Assembly: GCA_028274465.1 (NCBI GenBank)
Contig: CM051457.1
Location: forward strand, 33,205,313-33,269,312
Reading direction: 5' to 3'
From: Plantago ovata
Taxonomy: Eukaryota; Streptophyta; Magnoliopsida; Lamiales; Plantaginaceae
Length of the DNA stretch: 64,000 nucleotides
In this document: piece after piece, positions 52,670 to 64,000 of the stretch
Layout of the letters: every line of letters starts with the position of its first letter
Numbering within the stretch: position 1 is the first letter of the stretch
Program-made: the position numbers and the translations under genes
Notes under the pieces: model-generated
Databases searched by the model: none
Seen by the model: the letters and a program-made list of their open reading frames with translations, nothing else
Told to the model about the DNA's origin: nothing

Positions 52670-53446
52670 CTACGTAGCTAGCTCATCATCATCATCATCA
52701 TCATTGATAGATGGCATCTCGAATCGGCAAAGAGGGCAGTAATGACTAGTCTTGAGCCAATTCTCAATACAATTTGCATGAAACGCATGCAAACATGGCA
52801 TGCTAACCACCTCACATCCCGCAAGAACCTCATCCAAGCAAATCATGCAGTCCTTTCCAGACGCGTCCAGATCAGATGCAGCTGATATCACCTTGCGCTC
52901 CAATTTCTTGATAGATTCATCCGTTGCAGGAACCATACCTTCATCTTGAACGATCTCAGGAACTAACTGGAACTCAATCTGCAGAACATCTGCTTTGAGA
53001 ATAAAACTGTCATGCCTTGCTGGTGAAGAGTTGATTATATTCATCGTGTCCCTAGCAGCTCGCCTGATCATCTTGGAACGGTAAGGCTCTGGTACAGTCC
53101 AATGCGTGAGTTCACGTGCGATAGCCTTGCATATGCCTTCCATCTCCTGACGATCTGTACGCTTTCGAAGTTTGAGAATCCGGTGATGGATAGTTATTAA
53201 TCTTCTTGAGGTTCGTGCACGTTCTTGATGGAAGCGAACGTAATCAGGGCCCACAATCCATTCTTGGTAGATGCATTCGCATGAAAACTCGAACTCAACG
53301 TTAATGTAATAGGAGGTGAAGTCATTATACACGGGCGTCCTTCGCCATGAATTCGCCTTTCTGATGTTGAACTTGGCATCGTTTTGTGAAACCGAAACAC
53401 CCTGCACTTCAGTAGATTGGCGTAGTTGATACAGAACGGAATCCAT
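52670..53446 (-). CDS. RING-H2 finger protein, probable E3 ubiquitin ligase
   Basis: Intronless, 258 aa from the ATG at 53446 (MDSVLYQLRQSTEV). The C-terminal RING-H2 at residues about 200-240 is complete: C-x2-C (CMIC), then C-x1-H-x2-H-x2-C (CLHAFHANC), then C-x10-C-x2-C (CPLC), the C3H2C3 order that binds an E2 enzyme. The N-terminal 190 residues have no domain I recognise; they include a WTVPEPYRSKMIRRAARDTM segment. The tail is a run of Asp (DDDDDD) encoded by an ATC/GAT triplet repeat. This layout is common in lineage-expanded plant RING genes; substrate unknown. The frame is open further upstream but without an ATG and with poor composition, so the start at 53446 is preferred. Confidence 0.88.
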   Translation of the reverse strand: MDSVLYQLRQSTEVQGVSVSQNDAKFNIRKANSWRRTPVYNDFTSYYINVEFEFSCECIYQEWIVGPDYVRFHQERARTSRRLITIHHRILKLRKRTDRQEMEGICKAIARELTHWTVPEPYRSKMIRRAARDTMNIINSSPARHDSFILKADVLQIEFQLVPEIVQDEGMVPATDESIKKLERKVISAASDLDASGKDCMICLDEVLAGCEVVSMPCLHAFHANCIENWLKTSHYCPLCRFEMPSINDDDDDDELAT

Positions 53447-53639
53447 GTTTGAATTGACGAAAATAGTGAACAAAACAAGGTTTATTGCTTGCTTATATAG
53501 GTTTAATTGACATGCATGTTTTAAGATCTCAGCGTACGTAAACAGATTTGTATAAATACTAGGATTTGGAAACAGTGTTTGGATAGGAGAGTAAGTGTAA
53601 GAGACGCAGACCACTACTGGACTAGTGCGAATGTGCTAG

Positions 53640-56600
53640 AAGTATTATTCTTGAACTACTCTTCCTCCTTTGAAATTTTGAGTCGTTATAGTACGTTTCC
53701 TTGTTTAGAAAGAAAAGATACAACTAGTGCCTTGCAAATGATCTTGAACATTATTATTACACCATCTCTAATCTCTAATCATGAGTCTAATGAAGGGGTT
53801 TTACGGTATAAAACCTTCCTAATACTCATGATTAAAAAAGTTAAAAAATGAATCTTATCATCTTATACATTATACATAAGATCAGTTTATTTTTTATTAT
53901 CATTTTTTTCTTTTCGCTTTCTTCATACTTTGTTTGTTTCTTTCATTTGTTTGTTAATGAATAATAAAAAAAATAAATAAAAAAATGTGTATTTGAGTCT
54001 TATGGTTGGAGGTGAAGAGAGATTTGGGTCTTATGGTCTTATGGTACAATGATGATGTGGCGGGTCGTATCATCTCAATGGTTAGAGATGGTTTTAGTGT
54101 CTTATTTATGACGAGCATAGCTTTCCTCGGTGATATTTGGTAGGCTTAGTGAGATTCGTGATATTAGATTATTCACTTATTTTTTCATCCCTTTTTTCAT
54201 TTTTCCTATCATAAATTAGGCTCGAGTTTATTCGAGCCAAACAGCCCGAGTTCAACAATATAAAATATGGTTTAAGCTCAAACTTATTTTTTTGGGTCCA
54301 TAACTTTTTAAGGCCAATTAATGGCTCTAAGTACAAAAACAATCCCATTAGATTAACAATTACATTTTAGTCCAAAATCATATTTTTGTGTTGACCAACC
54401 AAAATTATATTTTGCAAACAAACAAGGCCTAAACCTTAGGCCTGAAAAGAAATAAAAACACATGCCAAAAGAAAAAAGGAATTTTTTATTTTCACTTTAA
54501 CGACATGCCAAAATATTTTTATTTTTTCTTCTTTAAAAGTTTCATTTTATTTTAATTTTTTCTATAATCTTTTTTTTTTTTTTAATCTCTGTTCGGAGCG
54601 CGGTGTGTGCAAGGTCCAGATTTAAAAAATAAAATGAGACAATAAATCGGAGCTCTGGAATTATAAAATCGATTAGAAAAATGATAAAATTCACTAAGAC
54701 AACACTATCACACCACCAGCACGCGCTCCCTCACCCTCACACGCACAAAAATAAATTCTTAGGCCTATTTTTTCTGAAGAAAAGAAGTTATTTTTCTATT
54801 TGGTTTTTCACTTAATAGCGTCTTCCAGAAAAAAATGCCATATGTTATTTAGAAAAATAACTTAAATAAAAAAATAGATCTTTTAAGTTATATTCCTGTT
54901 TTTAAAATTTTTTAAATCAAAGATTTAAGGCATGTTTGGTTGCCAAGATTGAAATTTGATATTCAACCTAAAAATGGACTAGAATGTAATTGTTGTGTCA
55001 CTAGTTGTCCAATTTTGATATTTCTAGTCTAGTGGAATTTAAAATGATATGAGTACCACTAAAAACCTCTAAAATGTAATTTTCTCTATTTTTTTAGTCA
55101 TTTACCAAATGAGTTGAGTTTAGGTGATTAGTATTTTATATTTAACCGAACTCAATGATCCTTGAGTGTTTGTAAATCTACAAAAAGTGTCTTTGTGCTT
55201 TTGGAGTAGAGAAGCTGATTTTTTAGTGTTTAATTTGCCCGCTTCTGCTGTAAATTTTCCTAAAAAAAACATGTAACCGTCAAAAGTTGAGAAGTAACTC
55301 AAATGATACTTTTGGCTTGTACAACTACTTTTTTTTATCAAAATTTCAAACACCCCTTGCTTTTTCAGGTATATGCCTGACAATCTGGGTCCAATTCATG
55401 GACTTCAACCCATTCTTGTCTGGACAACATCCTATATGATCCCCAAAAAATTAACTTGATCCATTGGATAAGAATTCATTTTAAGCAAATCGGACATGAT
55501 TCGATCCAAAATAGATAGTATCCAAATTGTTTCTTTGTCAATTTCCACATTTTTTCGAAATCTACCCAGATCAAAACCAGTAGATAATAAAATGGATCAG
55601 CCGTTGACATGATACATAATTCAACGTGTGACGGAGTGGTCTTACCTGGGACCAATTACCAAGTTGAGTCATGTGAAACTATAAAACTAAATTGTTATAA
55701 AGCTCATATTTCTTTAAATCGAAACGAATGGACATTTCTTGGAGTTGATTATTGAAAAATACACCGTAGGGATTCTGAACGAATCAGAAATTGCTAATCC
55801 GTGACGGAATGTTTGCAAGAGAAAGAGAGAGGGTTTCAACGGAAAACTAACTAAGTGAATGTATTAAACGGTGAGAGTGACAGTTACGGTTGGCTGGCTT
55901 TTGTATAGAAGACCAGGAACCTTCTTCTAGGGTATCTCATGGGTCAAAGGCCTGACGGGCTAAGTCCAACAAAATAACAACGAGGACTCTAACGGATAAA
56001 GACCCGACTCAACTATGACTCATAACGACTAGACGATGACTCAACAAATAAATATACAAATAAACGAATAAAGTAAATAACTAAGAATATTGCGGGTTGG
56101 GCTTCCAAGGACGCAGTTGGACTATGTGGCTATCCCCATCTGGGTCGGGAGCGCCGCTTGGGCCGGGAGAGTCTGATGGAGCGCGTAGATTCCCTACGTA
56201 CACTATTCCTAAACAACTAACACTTTGTAATATTTTTAATTATAGAATTTCGTGTAATATTTATTCGGTTTGAAATATTTTAATTTAATAATTTACATGA
56301 TATTTTTTTCAAATGAAATGAATCATAAATTTTAAAAGAAATAATAAAATAAATGGAAAAGAGACGATGATAGGGGAGCAAGTCCTATTGGAGGATATGG
56401 AGAATAAGTTAGTAGAATGCTGATGTGGTAGAGTTGAGCCCCAAAGTGGGGAGCAACTGTTGGAGAAGGTTATGTTCTTTTTGTCTAAAAACTCATTAAT
56501 TTGCGTTCAGTTACAGTTCTGTTCAGATTTGTTCAGTTCAGTTATGTTCACATTTGTTTAGTTGTATTTTATACTACAAATAATTTCAGTTCATTTATAT

Positions 56601-57735
56601 TCATCCAAGCGAACTAGTTCATTCGCAGAAATCTCGTTTTTACAGGATAATTTCTCCGTTTGCTATCTATGTAGAATATAGGTTAGTTTTGTGAAAGGAA
56701 GCTTATAGATATCAAAAAGCTTATAGACGTGTAACAAAAACACTCTTACAACATGATTTTCATCAAACATGTAGAGTGCGCATAAGAACTGCAAATCTCA
56801 AGCATCATGAGCCGATCCATGAGATGGCTAATCTCCGGCGGTACGACATTTATCGATGGTACGGCGGCGAGCGGTGGAGCCGTGGAGGCATGGTTGGCCG
56901 TGATGGAAACTAACTCAAATTAGAAAAAGGTAAAAGGTATGTTAAACAGTAAATCGAAGAAGGTTTATCTACATAACTGAATCGAAGTAAAAAACCTCGC
57001 CCTGGAAGGCTGGAACAAAGAAGAAGATGAGTCGCCGATGGAAGAAGAACAGAATTGAAGTCTCTCGACTGCTAAAACTGGAAGAGAATGGAAGAAAGAA
57101 AGTTGAAAACTGGATTAATTTAGGAATCGTAATATAATTCGGATCCAAAGAATTGGATTCTTTTGACCCGTGAGATTTTTATGGTATGATCCAAGATGTC
57201 AACTTCTAGTTGGTCTTTTTTAAGGGTGGTCAGTGGTCTCAGAGGAGAATTTGTATTAAATATTTATCTAAAAGTTAATCTAACAATAACAATATGAAAC
57301 TTTTGGTAGAACGAATGGATTACTTAACTTATTAACATTTGAATTTCACAAGAGGCATTGATTTATTATTATTATATATTATTATTATTATTATTATTAT
57401 TAATTTTTATTTTTTTGTGTGTGTCCATAAAAGACATACCAATGTTTTTAAGTACAACACATAGATTAATGTTTGTACTTGTTTTTTTTTCTCTATAAAA
57501 CCATCTCATAAATAAACCAAAATAATTAAGTAGAAGTGTGCGTCATGATATATAATTAATTTAATACAACTCTATATCTTCCTTTACTAGATTACTAAAA
57601 GACAAAAAGAATGCAAATAGGACTATAAAGAACAAGATATGTGAAATTGGGGAAAAAATGCGAGAAAAGAAATAATAAGGGGTAATTAAGTACGGGAAGA
57701 AAACTTAGGCAATAAAGACCAATTAACTAAAAGAG
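53640..57735. other. Gene-free repeat-rich region
   Basis: About 4 kb with no supported gene. It contains AT-rich tracts, a MITE-like stretch beginning GGCATGTTTGGTTGCC near 54927, a GC-richer block at 55800-56210 resembling LTR debris (GGGAGCGCCGCTTGGGCCGG), a diverged GTTCAGTTCAG-family repeat (56473-56625) and an ATT run near 57365-57400. Confidence 0.45.
56473..56625. mobile_element. MITE-like repeat, GTTCAGTTCAG family, diverged copy 3
   Basis: Starts TGTTCTTTTTGTCTAAAAAC, has the same TTCAGTTCAGTTATGTTCA interior and the TTTATACTACAAATAA string also found at 7772-7790. Right end diverged (CCAAGCGAACTAG). Confidence 0.45.
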
Positions 57736-57738
57736 AGA

Positions 57739-57798
57739 AGTTGTGAAAGTCGGATTAAAGAAAAGAAAAGTTGTGAAAGTCGGATTAAAGAAAAGAAA
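57739..57798. repeat. Short tandem duplication
   Basis: Two nearly exact copies of a roughly 29-bp unit containing GTTGTGAAAGTCGGATTAAA. It lies in a purine-rich stretch. The open frame spanning it is not a convincing gene. Confidence 0.8.
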
Positions 57799-57799
57799 T

Positions 57800-58672
57800 T
57801 GGGGCCACTCAGTTGTATCGCATGCGGTAGCAAAGAGGAAACTGGCATCTGAGGCGCACCCCTTTCATTCAAAACATTTAAATCTATCTCTCGTCATTTC
57901 CCCTTCTCACCCCCTTCTCAACAAAATACGCCTGTAATCCCCTTATGTACTCTCTTTGTACTATTGCCCTTCTCTCATCACATTCTCCTTCTCTCACCCG
58001 TCACAATGGTCAACATGTCTAACCCAAATCCCGCTGCTCCAGGTTCACTAGTGAAGTCGTGCCTGGCGAGTAGGTTAAAGGGCAGGGTAGTGTTGTCGCA
58101 CTAGCCATGATGAAAAAAGAAAGAATTTTTTTTTGGTATTAACAACTTTTGAGGATTTTGGAGGTATTTTAGTTAAGCTGTACTACCTCATGTGGAGTTA
58201 TGAGCCAAACTATATTACTATGTTAGCCCAAATAATTAAAAAACAACTCAAGAAAATACAAACTCTGATTGGTTTATTGTTGCTCAAGTCCAACACTTCT
58301 TTATCTCTCTACAAGTTGATTTAATATTTTATTTCACTATGTTCCTATGGTTTTCGTATTATGCATTAATATTACTCTGCTTTTCTTGAATTTTTCTTAA
58401 ACATTATAGTTCTAGTTGCGCACTACCTAGCTTATAATCCTGGCTCCTCCCCTAGTTTTACCGAACCTAATCGGTGAGCTATCCCTATGACCCTACGAAG
58501 GGTTTAACACCTCTGATCGAGCTATCCGCCCAAACCTCGCACTTCCTTGAAGGCAACACCCAAAACCGACCGTCCGCCAGTGGAGTCGCAGAGCCTTCTT
58601 GAGAGGTTGCTGCAGAATGTGAAGGGTCTTTTCATCTTTTTTATCAGGCCAACAAAGCCAAAAGAGGTGAAT
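57800..58672. other. Spacer with no supported gene
   Basis: A pyrimidine-rich stretch (57870-58000) precedes an ATG near 58006 that opens only about 32 codons (MVNMSNPNPAAPGSLVKSCL...). 58400-58620 is GC-richer and may be the remnant of a gene or retroelement. Nothing here is recognisable. Confidence 0.4.
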
Positions 58673-58780
58673 TATTGGATTTTACCGTTTCTTGATTTTA
58701 ATTATTGAATTAATGATGAATTGAATTACTGAATTTTACCGTTTCTTGATTTTAATTATTGAATTACTGGAATTCAATTG
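58673..58780. repeat. 54-bp tandem duplication
   Basis: TTTACCGTTTCTTGATTTTA with following ATTATTGAATTA occurs at 58681 and again at 58735, period 54 bp. Confidence 0.85.
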
Positions 58781-58958
58781 TTAATAGGTCTGATGAGGGA
58801 TGAGCTTATTGTGAAATTTTGGATTTTCGGCATTGCGTTGCTTGATCATAAATCAGTTGCTGCTGCTTGCGACTCTGGATCATAATCATCATTGTTTGTT
58901 TTTGTTTGTTTAGTCGTGAAACGATTGTTCAAAGTGTTGTTATTACTATCTGTACCTA

Positions 58959-60024
58959 GGGGCGAAGCCAGCAAATTTAGTTAGAGGGGGCAAAAACTTT
59001 TCTCTAACCATTAATTAAAAAAAAAAAATACAAAAATCTTCCTCCATGTCATTAATAACTTCATAGGTTTCTATTTTGGGCGTTCTCTTACAAACTTTTT
59101 AACCCAATTGAAAGTTTTTTAATCCACTTATATTTTTTTTTATTATTTATCTCTCCTTCTTTATAACTAATTTTTCACTCTCTATCATACTTTATCACAC
59201 GTTTACAATTAAATATTCATACAAATTAATTCTTTAATATTATTCCTTAAAATTGGTGATTATTACCACTTAGGAAATCATAAAAGAAACGGAGGGAGTA
59301 AGACTTAAAACTTTAAGGTAAAAAAATAAAAATAATAAATAAACAGATTTCAGACCAACGTATGGTATTAGTAATTAGTAAGTCTCTTAAGAACAAGCTT
59401 GTAATTAAAACCAATTTTACACCTAACAAACCGTAAAACTGATTTGGTTGATGACTAACTGACTCAGTTGATTGCTTATGTAGTTGAGAAAAAAAACAAG
59501 TTTTATAATATAATAAGAAGTTCTTCTAATCAAGGACTTATGATGAATTTATAGGTTGAATTTTACATACATTTTAGGAAGGTTTTGGTTGAGAGGGAGG
59601 AAGACTTTATAATGGTATAAACTTACATGAAATTAATTGAAAGTTTCTTTTATTTATAGTAATACTGAGCGAAGGCTGTTCTTTTTAATGGAATTGATAT
59701 TAATGACTATACGATTTTGGTTTTGTGATGAAATAAATAATTTTAGAAAAGTAGAGCTAAAATAATAGAAAATAAACAGTTTTAGAAAAGTAGAGATGAA
59801 ATAATAGAAAATTTTGTACTCTACTTACCAAAATAATTAATTTTTTTATTATCTTAGTATTTTAAGATCTAATGTCTTAATTTGAACATTTATAAAATTT
59901 AGAGGGGGGCAAAATATGTTTTTAGGCGGGGGCAAAGATATATAACATACCATATATATACCTAGCTAGTAAAGAAAATAAAATTTTCAGAGGGGGCCTC
60001 AACACATGCTGGCTTCACCTGTGA
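58959..60024. mobile_element. 1066-bp MULE-like (or hAT-like) non-autonomous element
   Basis: Flanked by a perfect 9-bp repeat CTGTACCTA at 58950-58958 and 60025-60033. Left end GGGGCGAAGCCAGCA; right end, inverted, ACAGGTGAAGCCAGCA, sharing the core GAAGCCAGCA. AGAGGGGGC appears inside both ends. A 9-bp duplication favours Mutator-like; an 8-bp reading with TAGGGGCGAAGCC ends would be hAT. The interior is AT-rich with no coding sequence. Confidence 0.8.
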
Positions 60025-60404
60025 CTGTACCTACCTAGCTAGCTATACATGAAGTGATTGATAGGAAATTGGATAACTCTTGAACCATTAAATGAATTAT
60101 ATGAGGCTGAACTTCTAACGAAACTCAACAAATAACCATTGATTGCAACCCAGGCTTTTAATCCATTGATTTCACAAATGGTTGGTTCCAACTTCCAACC
60201 CTTAACCGATCATAAGTTCCTTACAGATCTAACAACCATTTGTACTTCATATAACCGTCAGTGTCATGTTATTTGATTTTTTATGTCAATATATTGAAGG
60301 TAGTACTGCTGTCTAAGAATAATGTATACAGGACGATTTCGAATTAATTGGTTTTAATATTTTTGCTTTATTTTCCCCATTCTTGGGGCTTGGGGACAAG
60401 ATTT

Positions 60405-61275
60405 GAGTACCGGTGGTAATGGTAAAAAAAAACCTCTAACCGTTTACCATACCGTTCGCGTGCGGTTAGCATTCCTTACCGTTTATCGTACAAAAATGTG
60501 CGGTAACCGTTACCGTTGGTAATGTAAAAAATGGTAACCGTACCGTTGGTAAAATGGTTACCGCTCCTAAAATGATAACACGATTTAATATTTAGAAAAT
60601 CACCGATTTACATACAAGGAACAACATGTCATGAGAATAACAACTGAGAAATGTAATAAATCCATCATGTTTAAGAAATCCAACAATAGAATAAAGCATC
60701 AACATGTCCAAAAAACAAAACTAACTTCTTCGCAAAGTATATTAACGAACCTATTCTATCAATCAACAATAGAATAAAGCATCAACATGTTACATAAGCC
60801 TCTGCTCTTTTAATCAATCAAATAACTAATATCAAAATGATAACAATGCCAAACTAATACAATTCTAATATAGTTGATGATGATTAATTAATAGTTTAAT
60901 ACATTATACATACCAAAAAAGATGGGTTGGGAACGGAGGAACTGTATTGCACGGTGCTCATAACAGAGAAATATGGTGTGGTAGGCAGAAGAGAATATAT
61001 AAACTAGGGTAAATCAAAACCTATGTTACTTTCCATATTGAACAATTATCTTAATTAAATAATATATTCTACTAAATATGTTGTATTTGGATGGTAAAAA
61101 TAACGGTAACGGTTACCGGGACTGCGGTATGGTAACCATAACGTAAAAGTGCGGTAAATCAAAAGCATCAACCATTTACCGTCCGATTTTTTGCGGTTAC
61201 CATTACCGGTGGTAAATTTACCGCTGGTAAATGATAAACCGGTGGTAACGGTAAAATTTTGCTCATCATAGAATG
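60405..61275. repeat. Degenerate transposon with GGTAACCG subterminal repeats
   Basis: Both flanks (60405-60570 and 61090-61260) are crowded with GGTAACCGTTACCG / ACCGGTGGTAA units in both orientations around an AT-rich 0.5-kb core without genes. The layout resembles a non-autonomous hAT element. Exact ends and target duplication were not established. Confidence 0.55.
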
Positions 61276-61568
61276 ATAGAAGTAGATATGACTTGCATAT
61301 CATCTTATTCATTATAGTTAAAGGGGACATAGAAAAACAAAACTTATGGATATATTTATCTATCTAAACAAATATATCAGCAATGACATTGCATTATATT
61401 TTTGAAATACAACAATGATGTGGTATAATTTTAATGGTGGAGTTGAAGCTCCACCTTTTTCTAAATTTAATTTTATTCATTTTTAATTATTTTTGAAAAA
61501 ATGAATATTCTGATGATTTTTTGGTTTATTTTAATTTTTTTTTTATTAATTTTTCATTTTTTAAAAGT

Positions 61569-61752
61569 TAAGGCTGTTTGGTTTGAAAACAAAATTTTCA
61601 AAAGAGAAAATTGATTATAAGGGTTCACTATGAAGGCCTTTCTCATAAAGTACCATCTTGTGTTATCAATTACATTTTAGTCCAAACTCAATTACATTTT
61701 AGTCCATTTGAGTTGACCAACACTTTAAACACCTTTCAACCAAACATGACTT
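61569..61752. mobile_element. Harbinger/Tourist-like MITE
   Basis: TTAAGGCTGTTTGGTTTG on the left and CAACCAAACATGACTTAAG on the right form inverted ends (core TGTTTGGTT) next to TTA/TAA. About 180 bp, no coding sequence. Borders uncertain by a few bases. Confidence 0.55.
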
Positions 61753-61918
61753 AAGAAAAATAAATATTTTCAATTAAAAAATTAATTTAAAGATTTAAAA
61801 AATCTAAATATAATTATAAAATAAAATAAAAATTAAATATTTAACAAGATTCATCCATCTTCTTCTTCGCTAAAGTTTCGGTACTGGAAAATTCCGATAT
61901 CGGAGTTCAGGTGCCGGT

Positions 61919-61992
61919 AACGGTGGAGCAATGGTGGAGGAGCAAGCTGCTTGCTGCACCGTTAATGGTGGTGGAGCAGCTTGCTCCACCGT
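61919..61992. repeat. GC-rich inverted repeat
   Basis: AACGGTGGAGCA at the left and TGCTCCACCGTT at the right, with a self-complementary AGCAAGCTGCTTGCT in between, in otherwise AT-rich DNA. No gene assigned. Confidence 0.6.
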
Positions 61993-62646
61993 TTTCGACA
62001 CTGGAGCTCCGGTACCGGAAGAAATTACGGTATCAAAGCTTTGGGGATGATGAAGATAATTTTTTTTTATTTTTATTTTACTTAAGTTTTTTTTCTTTAA
62101 AATTTATTTTATTATTTTAGTATTTTACTTAGTTTTTCTTTTAATTCTTTATCTTTTTTATTCGAAAACACTAAGGTTTGTTTGGTTTCATCAAAATTCA
62201 ATTTTGGAATAGTGAATTTTTGTTGACTTTGGACAAAAATGTAATTGATAAACTAAGGTTGTTCATTTAGTTATTAGGGACGTTAAGGTGGTTCATTTCA
62301 AAAGTTGGATTTGGTCAACTCAAAATGTCTTAATTTGTAATTGGAATGTTGTAATAAGCTATTTTTTGATATATTGTTGATCTATGGGGGATTAATCCAT
62401 AATTAAAAGCGCTAATAGGGTAGTTAAAAGTTATGACACTTTATTATATTAATGAAAAATATAGACACCTTTTCTCGAGATATAACTTCTTACTTCATTG
62501 GGTATGTTTTTAGTTCAAATTCAAGTTTTGAGTTAAGAAGGAAAGAGAAAAATACTCCTACTTCGTAATCAATTTGGATTTACGAGTCTTTTGTGGCAAG
62601 TAACATACTCTAATTTGGTAAAATTACCTGACCTCTACTCTATGCC

Positions 62647-62654
62647 TATAAATA
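62647..62654 (+). promoter_or_regulatory. TATA box of the small Arg-rich gene
   Basis: TATAAATA 69 bp upstream of the ATG at 62716, leaving room for a short 5'UTR starting about 30 bp downstream of the box. Confidence 0.6.
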
Positions 62655-62715
62655 TAAACTGCCGAACTAAAATCTCTTCCACCAAAGCTAAAAAAAACAC
62701 AGCGAAATCTCAACG

Positions 62716-63177
62716 ATGTCTTCTTGCTCCTCCGTTGGTTCGAGTTCCAGTATTTCTCCGCAGCAAACCCAAGCTTTCTCCCGCAGACCGAGACGACGTG
62801 GGCGTTCATATTATCTTCCGTCAGGCATCATGAATACTGCAGAGATTGTTCAAGAAGTTGAATCGAGTAGTCCTAGTCTTTCTCCTACGCAGCAACCCCA
62901 AGCTTTCTCACGCAGGCCAAGACGACGTGGACGTTCGTATTATCTTCCATCGGGTATCAGGGATGCCGCAGCAATTATGCAAGAAGTTACAGCTCAGGTT
63001 AACATCGTAACACAGAGTCGACTACAGTCAGAACGTAATACTACTACTGCTGAAGATACCGAACAGAGCACCTCGGGACAATCGGAGAACGAGAGATCCA
63101 GATTAGAAGAAGATACTGAGAGACAATGTTGGTCTGATATGATTAATTCTCTAGCTTTCGGTTATGTTTTGGAATAA
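62716..63177 (+). CDS. Small Ser/Arg-rich protein with an internally duplicated motif, unrecognised
   Basis: 153 aa, intronless. Ser-rich start, then two copies of QAFSRRPRRRGRSYYLPSGI (about residues 19-38 and 62-81), each followed by a similar helix (TAEIVQEV / AAAIMQEV); period 43 aa, visible also in the DNA. The rest is polar and acidic (TTAEDTEQSTSGQSENERSR) with a short C-terminal WSDMINSLAFGYVLE. The two copies differ mainly at synonymous or mild positions, suggesting selection on the protein. The Arg cluster could be a nuclear signal or nucleic-acid contact; that is inference. No known family recognised. A TATA box at 62647 supports expression. Confidence 0.65.
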   Translation: MSSCSSVGSSSSISPQQTQAFSRRPRRRGRSYYLPSGIMNTAEIVQEVESSSPSLSPTQQPQAFSRRPRRRGRSYYLPSGIRDAAAIMQEVTAQVNIVTQSRLQSERNTTTAEDTEQSTSGQSENERSRLEEDTERQCWSDMINSLAFGYVLE

Positions 63178-64000
63178 CCAATATTGTAATCTTGTCATTA
63201 TGTTTTCAGTTTTTGATATGTTGGAACAAAGTTTGTTTGATTCGATCGTAATTAAGTTGGTTTTGATTGATTCTCTCTAGTACAGTTCTCAATTATCTAC
63301 CGGTTCATTATCTCATGTTTTTGTTAATTTACAGTTGTTAGTTTCGATCGGTTCTCTTCTGATCTTACCCAGTAGATATCGGAGTAGAACAGGGTCATAA
63401 TACCTATTACCCATACGGCCATACCATAAATCAATAACATGCATGCCCTTAGTTGTATTATAAACATTACTAGTATTAGCGCGGTGCCCGTGAAGTGTAA
63501 ATTGATGAAATTTTAATTATATTTTAAATTTTAATATCAATGTCATTTAGAGAGAAAAGAAAAAAGTAATATGAATCATATCAAACTGATAAAGAGTGCT
63601 TGTGGAAGAGTGTGTTGTTACTCTTTTACACTCACTCACACTACACCACCAAACTCCACACATGATCCATCGATCATACTAACACACCTATCTAAGCCAC
63701 CTTAATAATTTACGGATAAACATCAGTGCTCCAAAATCCAATTCTTGCTAACCTCTTCTCCCTTTCAATAGATACAACCTTCAAAACCTCTACACTTCCA
63801 GAGAATACCAGTAGAAACCATGCAATTTCTCGGTTCCTAAATAAGATAGACTCCTAAATTGTACTAACAACTAAGTTAACAACCACCATATTACTCCATC
63901 ATTCACTTTCCATATTTTCTCCATGACACCATAATAATATTAACATAATTAGTCTACACATCACAGAACACATGTATAAGATGAACTGCATCTTAAATTG
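63178..64000. other. 3' flank and spacer
   Basis: No gene seen. A string TACTAGTATTAGCGCGGTGC continuing CCGTG near 63469-63492 resembles ends of common plant repeats (possibly a Helitron end on the minus strand). The remainder is AT-rich. Confidence 0.4.

Overview
This is nuclear DNA of a flowering plant, most likely a eudicot. The genes have many short exons with GT-AG introns, the gene set is plant-like (phytoene desaturase, a STRUBBELIG-type receptor kinase, plant BRF1), the DNA is AT-rich, and the spaces between genes are packed with plant transposon families (L1-type LINE, CACTA, hAT, PIF/Harbinger, MULE-like, SINE). I cannot name the species.

Layout. 1-485: first coding exon of a mitochondrial K+/H+ exchange-related (Mit_KHE1-like) gene on the minus strand; the rest lies left of the window. 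2004-4980: 26S proteasome ATPase RPT1 in 10 exons (+). 5577-7524: 5'-truncated LINE with a clear target-site duplication. 7.7-18.4 kb: a dense transposon cluster holding a small hAT element, a 3.2-kb CACTA element, a 710-bp MITE, an 854-bp Harbinger-like element, and a minus-strand LINE relic split by a 3.0-kb Harbinger-like element that carries fragments of host genes. 18509-31844: TFIIIB subunit BRF1 in 19 exons (+). 32.2-37.1 kb: relics of an unrecognised membrane-protein gene on both sides of a 979-bp hAT derivative. 37695-42685: STRUBBELIG-receptor-family LRR receptor-like kinase in 16 exons (-), with atypical catalytic motifs. 43-46.7 kb: gene-free repeats. 47515-51743: phytoene desaturase in 14 coding exons (+), preceded by a probable 5'UTR intron. 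52670-53446: intronless RING-H2 protein (-). 53.6-62.6 kb: repeat-rich, including a 1066-bp MULE-like element. 62716-63177: a small unrecognised gene with an internally duplicated Arg-rich motif and a TATA box.

The host genes are unrelated housekeeping or signalling functions (proteolysis, Pol III transcription, receptor signalling, carotenoid synthesis, ubiquitination) and form no pathway or cluster. The most striking object is the element at 14304-17301. It is bounded by TTA duplications and imperfect inverted ends. It contains recognisable fragments of eIF2-alpha, ribosomal protein L8 and probably a VIP/PPIP5K-type inositol pyrophosphate kinase, all on the same strand and at least one with intron sequence. 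Removing it with one TTA rejoins the RNase H reading frame of the LINE it interrupted.

Exon borders were placed by eye from splice sites and reading frame and may be off by one or two bases. The summed coding lengths are in frame: RPT1 422 aa, BRF1 617 aa, SRF-type kinase 704 aa, PDS 581 aa.
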